A stretch of DNA of 13,979 nt, taken from assembly GCA_017610485.1 (NCBI GenBank), contig JAFCBY010000019.1, positions 1-13,979 of the forward strand, read 5' to 3'. The notes below the pieces were generated by a model. It saw nothing but the letters and a program-made list of their open reading frames with translations. It was not told the origin of the DNA and made no database searches. A program made the position numbers and the translations under genes. This document shows, piece by piece, positions 5,965-11,952 of the stretch. Each line of letters begins with the position of its first letter. Position 1 is the stretch's first letter. This stretch comes from Candidatus Falkowiibacteriota bacterium (GTDB lineage: Archaea; Iainarchaeota; Iainarchaeia; Iainarchaeales; GCA-2688035).

Positions 5965-8942
5965 GCTATTTCCTTTGCAAGCTGTTCCCTGAGCTTAAGG
6001 CCAATCACGCTGCTTTTCTGCTTGTTCAATGCCACGCCAATTATCTGGTCTGCTTCCTGCACAAGCGGGTCGTTGTGGGTTATTGCAATGAACTGGCTTT
6101 GCTTGCTTATCTCTTTTATAATCTGGGCCATCTTTATGCTGTTCTCCTTGTCCAGGGCGGCGTCGGCCTCATCAAAGACATAGAATGGGGCCGGCTCATA
6201 CAGCTGGATTGCAAAAAGGAATGCAAGGGCAGTCATTGTCTTTTCGCCACCGCTCATTGAGTCAATGTTTCTGATGCTGTCGCCCTTGTGTTTGGCTTGA
6301 ATCAAGAGGCCTGCCTCAAGCGGGTTTTCCCTGTTGCTCAGCTCAAGAAGGCCCTCGCCACTGAAAAGGGTTGAAAACATCCTTGAAAAGTTTTTGCTCA
6401 GCTCATCGAAGCACTCCATGAAAACGCTTGTCCTTTTGACGTCAATCTTTTCAATCATTTCCACTACTGCAAGCCTTTCCTCGTCAAGCTGCCCAACCTT
6501 CTTCCTCACATCCAGAACTTCTGCCTCCAACTCGTTGAAGGATTGCAGTGCCTTCATGTTTATCGCGCCAAGCTGCTGAACCCGTCTGTCAATTTCTCCT
6601 AGCCTTTTCTCAAGCTCTTTCGGGGTTTTTTCCTCAATCCTTTCAACAGTTTCAAAATCTTTGGCCTCTTCCCTCAGGTCTATAATCCTGACCTCGTGTT
6701 TGCTTTTCTCAATTAGCAAGGCATTTTCCTTTTGGGTCAGGCCCTTGGCCTTTGCACCAAAACCTCTTTCGGCCTCTTCCAGGGAAAGGATTTTCTTGTC
6801 TAGCCTTTCCTTTTCTTCAACCTTATCCTTTCCTTCCTTTTCCTGTTCCCTCAGCCTTTCCTCAAAATCCGCAATTTTTTTGGATATTTCGTGCAGGGCC
6901 TTTTCGTTTGACCTCATTTCAGCCGAAGTCTTCTCGTTTTCTGCTATCAGATCATAGGATTCGGTCAAGGCCTCCTTTTTCTGGCCCGCTAAATGCTTTT
7001 CACCTGTTCTCAACAAGCTTTCCTTCTCATTCTTTAGGCCTGCCTCCTCTTTCTCAAGCCCTGAGAGAACGCTTATTGCAGCCTGCAGTTTTGAAAGTGA
7101 AACAGTTTCCTGGAACGCTTTGGTTTTCTGCTTTTGCTCTGCCAAGCCCTTTCTCTTCTGGTCAGCCACACGTTTGAGTTTCTCAACTTCGTCCCAAAGG
7201 TTTTTCGAGCTGTTTCCTGAAAGCCATAGCTTTAGCTCTGAGAGCTTTTCAAGGCTTTGTTTAAGGCCTTCCCTCAACTCCTTCAAGTTGGAGACCTCTG
7301 CGGAAAGAAACCTTTCCTTCTCCGCGGCCGCTCTTATTTTCTCAATCCTTTCCTCAGCATCCTTTTTGCTTTGCTTGAACCTGGCCTCTGCTTCAAGCGC
7401 TTCCTTCAATAACCCTTCTTTTCTTCCAAGAACCTTTCTCTTCTTCCCCTTCTCCAGTATTGAATCGCAGGTTGGGCAGCTTGCTCCCCCCTTTGAAAGC
7501 AGTTCAATGGCTTCGTTCAAATTCTTCTTCTCCGCCTGCACTTCCTTCAAGGAATCAAGCGCTTTCCCAAAGCTTTTCTCGGCCTTTTTCAGGGCCTCTT
7601 CAACGTTTCCATACTTTTCCCTTATTTGGCCGAGCATTACGTGCTTTTTCTCTTTCAAGCCAATCTTCTGCCTAAGCAGCTCGATTGCCTCAGACAGCTC
7701 GTTCAGGGACTGCTTTCTTAAATCAGATTCCTTTCGCATTTCCCTCAGCAGGGCGCTCTTTTCAAACAGGTTGTTTTGCGCAAGGTCAAGCTCCTGCGAA
7801 ATCTTATCACAAGCCTCGTTCATTTCCATAATTTTTGTTTCCCTTTGCTCTGCCTCTGCCTGCACTTCCTTCTTTCTTTCCATGGCCTCCTTTGCCTTCT
7901 TTTGCAGGCCCGGAAGCAATGTGTCAATTTCCTTAATTCTGGCGTTCTGCTCCGCAATCTCGGACTCAATCCTTTCAACGCGGGTCTCCAACCCGGCTGC
8001 CTTTGCCTTGTTCCTCTCAATCAAGACAAGCTTGCCTTCAACCCTTTCCTGCTGCAGCGCCTTTGCGGTCTTTGCCTCCTCCAGCTCGGCCCCAGTAGTG
8101 GCATAAATCCTTTCCCGTTGCTTTAGGACTTCCTCATTCAAGGCGTTGGCTTTCTCTTTTATCTGGCCCTTTTCCACGGCTGCTTCGCCGGCCTTAACCT
8201 CTAACTTTTTTTTCCCTTCATGAATTTCTTCAAGCTTTTTGCCGCATTCTTCCTGCGCTTTTTCAAAGCGGTCAATTTCGGAGAACAAAAGGCTTGCTTT
8301 TGTCTTCTTCTGCTCCAACTGAAGGCTTTCAAACTCTGCTGCAGCATCCTTGTCCTTGCGCAGCTGTTCTAGGTAGTTCTCCCTTTCTTGAAGCACGATG
8401 CCTGCGTCCCTGAGCTTGTTGTCAACCTTCTGCAGCTCCTTCAAGGCCTCCTCCTTCTTTGCATCGAATTCCTGCAGGCCTGCCAGCTCGTCAATTATTT
8501 GCCTTCGCTCAACAGGGCTCATTTCAATAACGCGGGTTGTGTCACCCTGCACCACAATGTTGTGGCCGTCCGGTCTTATGCCAAGCTCTAAAAGTAGGGA
8601 AATAATCTCGTTCCTTGTCTTGCGCTTTCCGTCAAGCCTGTAAATGCCCTTGCCCTGCTTGTCAATCATTCTCTGCACTAGGTAGGTCTTGTTCCCGTGC
8701 TTTAAGGAGAGCTCTGCCTTTGCATAGCTTTCCACCGCGCTTGAGTTGACAAGTTCGTCCATCTTGCTTACGCGCAGCATCTTCATGCTGCTTATTCCCA
8801 GCACGAACAGTAACCCATCCAAGATGTTTGTTTTCCCCGAGCCGTTGCTTCCCACAATGGCGGTGAAGCCGTTGCTTAGCGGAATGTCTGCCTTCTTGAA
8901 CGACTTAAAGTTCCGCAAAACCAGTTTCTGCAGCCTAACCAT
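5961..8942 (-). CDS. SMC-family ATPase with a Rad50-type zinc hook replacing the hinge
   Basis: Chromosome-organising ABC-type ATPase of the SMC superfamily, 993 residues from ATG 8942. The N-terminal head has Walker A GSNGSGKT (31-38), LRVSKMDEL and the SMC hallmark VVQGDTTRVIEMSPVERRQI. The C-terminal head has the signature SGGEK (897-901), Walker B FYVFDEAD (Asp924, Glu925) and a D-loop. Between them are two long coiled coils. In place of the roughly 150-200-residue SMC hinge there is GASCPTCDS, with cysteines at 489 and 492, almost exactly mid-protein. CPxC is the zinc-hook motif of Rad50. Canonical SMC proteins are about 1150-1200 residues; the shorter length fits a missing hinge. ATG 8942 is chosen because GAGGGGG lies 7 nt upstream; TTG 8948 is too close to it. 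No Mre11, HerA, NurA or ScpA/B gene is adjacent. Confidence 0.92.
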   Translation of the reverse strand: MVRLQKLVLRNFKSFKKADIPLSNGFTAIVGSNGSGKTNILDGLLFVLGISSMKMLRVSKMDELVNSSAVESYAKAELSLKHGNKTYLVQRMIDKQGKGIYRLDGKRKTRNEIISLLLELGIRPDGHNIVVQGDTTRVIEMSPVERRQIIDELAGLQEFDAKKEEALKELQKVDNKLRDAGIVLQERENYLEQLRKDKDAAAEFESLQLEQKKTKASLLFSEIDRFEKAQEECGKKLEEIHEGKKKLEVKAGEAAVEKGQIKEKANALNEEVLKQRERIYATTGAELEEAKTAKALQQERVEGKLVLIERNKAKAAGLETRVERIESEIAEQNARIKEIDTLLPGLQKKAKEAMERKKEVQAEAEQRETKIMEMNEACDKISQELDLAQNNLFEKSALLREMRKESDLRKQSLNELSEAIELLRQKIGLKEKKHVMLGQIREKYGNVEEALKKAEKSFGKALDSLKEVQAEKKNLNEAIELLSKGGASCPTCDSILEKGKKRKVLGRKEGLLKEALEAEARFKQSKKDAEERIEKIRAAAEKERFLSAEVSNLKELREGLKQSLEKLSELKLWLSGNSSKNLWDEVEKLKRVADQKRKGLAEQKQKTKAFQETVSLSKLQAAISVLSGLEKEEAGLKNEKESLLRTGEKHLAGQKKEALTESYDLIAENEKTSAEMRSNEKALHEISKKIADFEERLREQEKEGKDKVEEKERLDKKILSLEEAERGFGAKAKGLTQKENALLIEKSKHEVRIIDLREEAKDFETVERIEEKTPKELEKRLGEIDRRVQQLGAINMKALQSFNELEAEVLDVRKKVGQLDEERLAVVEMIEKIDVKRTSVFMECFDELSKNFSRMFSTLFSGEGLLELSNRENPLEAGLLIQAKHKGDSIRNIDSMSGGEKTMTALAFLFAIQLYEPAPFYVFDEADAALDKENSIKMAQIIKEISKQSQFIAITHNDPLVQEADQIIGVALNKQKSSVIGLKLREQLAKEIA

Positions 8943-9005
8943 ATTCAATCCCCCTCAAAAGCAAAAAGGCTCCCATTAATCAACCTATAGAAAAAGTGGT
9001 AATTA

Positions 9006-9014
9006 GTTTAAAAA
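9006..9014 (-). promoter_or_regulatory. Putative TATA box of the smc-like gene
   Basis: On the minus strand TTTTTAAAC predicts a transcript start near 8983, leaving a leader of about 40 nt that holds the GAGGGGG Shine-Dalgarno motif (8956-8950). It follows the terminator-like structure of the upstream gene. Confidence 0.45.
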
Positions 9015-9031
9015 GCCTTTTTTGCCTCCGC

Positions 9032-9077
9032 AAAAAATCCTTGGGAAAACTTGCCTTCGGCAACGCCTTTTCCAAGG
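9032..9077 (-). terminator. Two-tier hairpin terminator after the membrane-protein gene
   Basis: Read on the minus strand, CCTTGGAAAA (9077-9068) pairs with TTTTCCCAAGG (9049-9039) with one bulged base. The loop contains a second perfect hairpin, TTGCC-GAA-GGCAA (9063-9051). A T6 run (9037-9032) follows at once, the layout of an intrinsic terminator. A further 8-bp hairpin (9037-9018) uses that T run as one arm. Confidence 0.5.
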
Positions 9078-9117
9078 CCGTTTTTTTTTTGGGAACGCTT
9101 TTAAAGCGAGGTCAAAC

Positions 9118-9915
9118 CTACTTCCCCAACTTTTTTTCCTTGTAGTAGAGTGCCATTGCAAGCCCTGTGAAGGAAAGTGAGATTGCCCAGAAGACTGCAA
9201 GCACTATCAGGCTGAGCAGCTCGTCAGCGGCGAAGTCTGAAATGGAGCTTCCAACAAACATTATTGCCTGGTTTATTGCCGCAATTACTACAAGGAAGAG
9301 GACAACGTGCCAGAACCTTTTTTGGCAAAAGTCCCAGGATTGGCCAAGCGCTTGCTTTACAGTTCCCTTTTCAAGGGCAAGTGCCTGCAGAACAAAAGTC
9401 AATTTTATGTATAAGTAAAAGCCGGCCAGGAAGAGCAATGTAATCAAAATAATTCCAAGCGCCTCAACTGCCTGCCAGATTAGAGTAAATGCCCAGAGCA
9501 GGGTTGCAAACAGCAGTGAAATAAGGACAATGAATACCACAAAGCCGAAGACCTTTCCGAGGGCGCCGACAGCGCTTCCTGTTGCCTTTCCAAAGCTTCC
9601 TGTTCTCCTGCTTGAGGCCTTTACATAGGCCGCGTAGAAGAATGCCAGAGTGTTGAACATAAGGGCGGAGACTATTCCAAGCGCTGCCATTGCCACAAGC
9701 GGCACCCCGTACATTGCAGTGAACTGGAATGGCAGTTTGGCAAGCCCTGAGTCTGGAACCATTTCCAGGAAAACCACGTCGAGGAGCATGTCAAGCGCAA
9801 TTGGGGCAAGCAGGTAAAACAGGCCAAGAACTACCGCAACCGCAGCCAGTGCCGGAAGCAACAGAATCGGATTTTTTCCAATGTTCCTTGCCGCTCCAAC
9901 AATTGATTTAATCAT
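9118..9915 (-). CDS. Polytopic membrane protein of unknown function
   Basis: I do not recognise a specific family. From ATG 9915 the product has 265 residues with about six hydrophobic segments, for example VFGFVVFIVLISLLFATLLW and LLSLIVLAVFWAISLSFTG. A charged loop, ALEKGTVKQALGQSWDFCQK, lies between the fourth and fifth. It ends YYKEKKLGK. This loop pattern resembles general DUF4013/GPDPase-membrane-domain-like proteins, but that is only a resemblance in layout. TTG 9930 would add MGWIE; ATG 9915 is preferred because a TATA-like AATTAAAT sits 31 to 24 nt before it. The gene lies upstream of smc on the same strand, separated by a hairpin terminator, so co-regulation is doubtful. Confidence 0.75.
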   Translation of the reverse strand: MIKSIVGAARNIGKNPILLLPALAAVAVVLGLFYLLAPIALDMLLDVVFLEMVPDSGLAKLPFQFTAMYGVPLVAMAALGIVSALMFNTLAFFYAAYVKASSRRTGSFGKATGSAVGALGKVFGFVVFIVLISLLFATLLWAFTLIWQAVEALGIILITLLFLAGFYLYIKLTFVLQALALEKGTVKQALGQSWDFCQKRFWHVVLFLVVIAAINQAIMFVGSSISDFAADELLSLIVLAVFWAISLSFTGLAMALYYKEKKLGK

Positions 9916-9938
9916 TTCAATCCATCCCAAGGAATACC

Positions 9939-9946
9939 ATTTAATT
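9939..9946 (-). promoter_or_regulatory. TATA box of the membrane-protein gene
   Basis: AATTAAAT on the minus strand spans -31 to -24 relative to ATG 9915, pointing to a leaderless transcript and supporting that start over TTG 9930. Confidence 0.45.
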
Positions 9947-10032
9947 ACTGCTTTCTGGTTTTTAATGCTTGTGCCTGCCTAAAAAAAGGCTTTGATTGAG
10001 GACATGGCTCTCCGGCGCAAATATTGGGCAAT

Positions 10033-10125
10033 TTATATTGGCGGTAGTATTGTCTGTTTGGTTGGCTTTTTATCTAATTCTTCAGTAATCTCCAACTCAA
10101 CTTTCCCATCAACAATTTCTATCAG
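10033..10125 (-). pseudogene. Coding-like tail beyond the Lcl_C-domain stop (possible gene remnant)
   Basis: Past the TGA at 10124-10122, a different frame stays open for 30 codons and reads LIEIVDGKVELEITEEL and then DKKPTKQTILPPI before TAA (10035-10033). Its composition looks protein-like rather than random. One extra C in the C5 run (10129-10125) would fuse it to the upstream domain. This frame is the same as that of the pilin N-terminus (10999-11001 start). It may be the original C-terminus of the gene or a leftover of another gene. No separate start codon is evident. Confidence 0.3.
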
Positions 10126-10853
10126 GGGGAGGAACCGCTTCGAACGCAACGCGCATAGAAGGTGCTGCTCTTAGCCAGATAGTCATACACAAAGCAATTA
10201 GTGAAAATCACATTGTAGGCAATGAGAGCATCTACCTCAGTAGAAGACCAGTAGTGAAGCGAGGAACCATCTCCACCAAAACAGGTAACGCTGCAAGAGT
10301 CAGAATTACATAAATTCTCCAAGGTAGTTTTATCTGGCAAAGTCCAGTCAGTTTTACCGCCATAATTGTTTTGGGTGGAATCACAGTAAGTTATGGCATC
10401 ATCCCAAATATATCCACTACCAGCAGTTGGGGTCCAACACAAATCTGCATCGCAATCAACATAGACAGTATCCTCATTATCTCCACAAGTAATAGTTTCA
10501 TAACTGCTTCCAGAACAAGAGCAAGAAGTACACATGGGGTCCTCAGGCTCTGGTGGCATGGGGTCCTCAGACTCTGGTGGCGCAGATCCGCTGCCTGAGA
10601 TAGTTACTGTTCTATCAAGGCCTGCGTAATCCCTGTAATCAAATGAAATGCTCCCCTGGTAGTCTTCTGGTGCTGTGCAGTCCAAGGTTATCAGTTCGCC
10701 TGCATTTACGGAAAGGGGGAATGAGGAACTGCCGTTTATGGTGCATCCGGAGTAGCCTTCCTCTGAAACGCTTATTATTTCAATGTTTCCGCCGCTGATA
10801 TTTTGCAGTTTAATTTCTGCAGTCAAACCAGATGCCTGCCCTGCCTTGAGCAA
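10122..10853 (-). CDS. Pilin-like protein, C-terminal part with DUF1566/Lcl_C-like domain (frameshifted)
   Basis: About 240 residues that appear to continue the pilin-like N-terminus encoded just upstream in another frame. First comes a beta-rich region (LLKAGQASGLTAEIKLQN, then extracellular-looking Cys, Ser and Gly sequence). Next is a Pro/Glu linker with the repeat PESEDPMPPEPEDPM. Last is a Cys-rich domain with DWTLPDKTTLENLC, YWSSTE and terminal YARCVR. The YWSST...RCVR pattern is characteristic of the DUF1566 (Lcl_C) family found in secreted and adhesin-like proteins. A start at TTG 10853 is formal only: there is no signal peptide in this frame and no Shine-Dalgarno motif. I read this as the displaced remainder of the gene starting at 11001, with the shift at the C4 run 10864-10861. 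It could be a pseudogene, an assembly error or a phase-variable surface protein. Confidence 0.65.
   Translation of the reverse strand: MLKAGQASGLTAEIKLQNISGGNIEIISVSEEGYSGCTINGSSSFPLSVNAGELITLDCTAPEDYQGSISFDYRDYAGLDRTVTISGSGSAPPESEDPMPPEPEDPMCTSCSCSGSSYETITCGDNEDTVYVDCDADLCWTPTAGSGYIWDDAITYCDSTQNNYGGKTDWTLPDKTTLENLCNSDSCSVTCFGGDGSSLHYWSSTEVDALIAYNVIFTNCFVYDYLAKSSTFYARCVRSGSSP
10533..10580 (-). repeat. 24-nt tandem direct repeat in the linker of the pilin-like gene
   Basis: Two adjacent 24-nt units (10533-10556 and 10557-10580) differ at one base and encode a repeated Pro-Pro-Glu-x-Glu-Asp-Pro-Met. The repeat sits exactly between the pilin-like part and the Lcl_C-like domain and is in frame (8 codons per unit). 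Confidence 0.85.
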
Positions 10854-11001
10854 GATTTGTGGGGTCTGACGAGGAAAAGGTTACATCAGAGGCAGGGCTG
10901 CTCACAATAAAGACAAGCACACTTATGACGCTTATTATCAGCACCAACGCCCAGCCATAGGTCATTAAGTACTCCAAACTTGCCTGTGCCCCGTTATTCA
11001 T
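10810..11001 (-). CDS. Class III signal-peptide (archaeal type IV pilin-like) protein, N-terminal part
   Basis: The 63-residue product begins MNNGAQASLEYLMTYGWALV, followed by a hydrophobic helix LIISVISVLVFIVSS. Processing is expected before QASLEYL, the class III signal-peptide motif of archaeal pilin-like proteins. After SSSDPT the reading turns into the out-of-frame sequence NLAQGRAGIWFDCRN and stops. Removing one C from the C4 run at 10864-10861 changes this to SSSDPQILLKAGQASGLTAE and continues into the 240-residue downstream part. GGAGGGG at 11021-11015 lies 13 nt before the ATG. A TATA-like CTTTAAATG at 11077-11069 lies upstream. It is divergent from rpl44e. Confidence 0.75.
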   Translation of the reverse strand: MNNGAQASLEYLMTYGWALVLIISVISVLVFIVSSPASDVTFSSSDPTNLAQGRAGIWFDCRN

Positions 11002-11068
11002 TCAATAAAAGAAACCCCTCCAGATTCTTAAGTCTATCTATGGCCTGTTTAGGACCCCACAGCAAAGC

Positions 11069-11077
11069 ATTTAAAGC
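11069..11077 (-). promoter_or_regulatory. Putative TATA box of the pilin-like gene
   Basis: CTTTAAATG on the minus strand would start a transcript near 11045, leaving a leader of about 45 nt with the GGAGGGG Shine-Dalgarno motif. It lies in the 151-bp divergent promoter region shared with rpl44e. Confidence 0.4.
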
Positions 11078-11121
11078 TTGCCTGATACAATTTATTTCGT
11101 TAGAATGCCTAATTTTCCGGC

Positions 11122-11129
11122 TTTTTAAG
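11122..11129 (+). promoter_or_regulatory. TATA box of rpl44e
   Basis: TTTTTAAG spans -31 to -24 relative to ATG 11153, with no clear Shine-Dalgarno motif at normal spacing, so a leaderless transcript is likely. Confidence 0.5.
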
Positions 11130-11152
11130 GGGTTAGAAATGGGTGTATTTTT

Positions 11153-11440
11153 ATGAATGTTCCAAAGGCAACCAAGGATTACTGCAAGAAGTGCAACAAG
11201 CACACTGAGCACAAGCTCAAGCTGTTCAAGACAGGCTCGCCCAGGGCCCTTGCAGCAGGGAACAGGAAAAACGTTGAAAAAAAGCGCGGCTACAAGGGAA
11301 AATACCAGTTCCCGGCAAAGATAAAGAAGCAGACAAAAAAGCCGACTTTTCTCGCAGAATGCACTGTCTGCAAAGCAAAACACTACTATGTCATTCCAAA
11401 AAGAATGAAGAAGATCGAGCTGGTTGCAAAGGCGTCCTAA
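11153..11440 (+). CDS. rpl44e: 50S ribosomal protein eL42 (L44e)
   Basis: Zinc-binding large-subunit protein located near the E site, found in archaea and eukaryotes. The 95-residue product starts MNVPKATKDYCKKCNKHTEH and has two Cys pairs, CKKC (11-14) and CTVC (70-73). These form the family's C4 zinc site. The basic middle with RKNVEKKRGYKGKYQ is typical. Length is normal (92-97). In many archaea rps27e and eIF2-alpha follow it; here the next gene is convergent after 26 nt, so rpl44e appears to stand alone. Confidence 0.96.
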   Translation: MNVPKATKDYCKKCNKHTEHKLKLFKTGSPRALAAGNRKNVEKKRGYKGKYQFPAKIKKQTKKPTFLAECTVCKAKHYYVIPKRMKKIELVAKAS

Positions 11441-11466
11441 TTGCTTTGCAGGAAAACAGCTAGTTA

Positions 11467-11853
11467 CTAGGGCTTCTTTGGAAACCAGCCGTACAATTCC
11501 AATAGCTTGTTCAGGGCCTGCCAATCCCTTTCCAGGCCAAGCTCTTTGATTATTTCCTCAGTTATTTTTATGCCGCCCATCCTCAATTGAATAAAAAGAG
11601 TTGCTGCCAGGACATCCTCTTTCTTTGTCAGAATAGGCGTGTGCAGCCAGTTTTTTTTCTGGGTTAGGTCTTCAAGTATTTTTTCATATATTTTAAAATC
11701 TCTGCGCGAAAAGTTTTGCTTTGATTGCATAATAAGCTTTCGTATTTCTCGGTTTTTTCCATACAGGGTTGCCATAACAGTGTTGACTTTCCATAATTCA
11801 AAATCGCTCATGCGTGACATTTTTACCAAAGAGCGAGTTTTTCTTTGAACCAT
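11467..11853 (-). CDS. Small conserved-looking protein of unknown function
   Basis: I do not recognise this 128-residue protein. It is charged, mostly helical by composition and lacks signal peptide or membrane segments. The N-terminus is basic (MVQRKTRSLVKMSRM). The second half, TKKEDVLAATLFIQLRMGG then IKITEEIIKELGL, faintly recalls one helical repeat of a cyclin/TFB fold, but this is weak. ATG 11853 is supported by a TATA-like AATAAATA at -29 to -22, which suggests a leaderless mRNA. An alternative ATG lies 11 codons further in. The gene is convergent with rpl44e. Confidence 0.65.
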   Translation of the reverse strand: MVQRKTRSLVKMSRMSDFELWKVNTVMATLYGKNREIRKLIMQSKQNFSRRDFKIYEKILEDLTQKKNWLHTPILTKKEDVLAATLFIQLRMGGIKITEEIIKELGLERDWQALNKLLELYGWFPKKP

Positions 11854-11874
11854 ATCAAAACTACATTCTTACTC

Positions 11875-11882
11875 TATTTATT
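11875..11882 (-). promoter_or_regulatory. TATA box of the 128-residue unknown protein gene
   Basis: AATAAATA on the minus strand at -29 to -22 relative to ATG 11853. No Shine-Dalgarno motif is present. Confidence 0.4.
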
Positions 11883-11922
11883 CTTTGCTCTTTCTTTGGA
11901 AACAAGGCAATTAACAGTTCCC

Positions 11923-11930
11923 TTTTAAAC
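11923..11930 (+). promoter_or_regulatory. TATA box of the winged-helix/glycosyltransferase pair
   Basis: TTTTAAAC spans -30 to -23 relative to ATG 11953. The interval to the ATG is T-rich and has no Shine-Dalgarno motif, consistent with a leaderless transcript. Confidence 0.5.
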
Positions 11931-11952
11931 CTTTTTTTGTTAATTCTTTTTT

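Noticed and set aside
7120..8106. 328-residue plus-strand open frame rich in Ser and Phe
   Set aside because: It lies wholly inside the SMC coiled-coil region; Glu/Lys-rich coding sequence read backwards gives Ser/Phe/Leu-rich frames. No start signal or domain.
5961..8942. Calling the ATPase Rad50 because of its CPTC hook
   Set aside because: The head motifs (VVQGDTTRVIEMSPVERR, SGGEKTMTALAFLFAI, PAPFYVFDEADAALD) are SMC-type, and no mre11, herA or nurA gene is adjacent.
9992..10174. 60-residue plus-strand frame with a hydrophobic stretch
   Set aside because: Overlaps the coding-like tail and the end of the Lcl_C domain on the other strand, has no Shine-Dalgarno or TATA support and an Arg-rich nonsense-like end.
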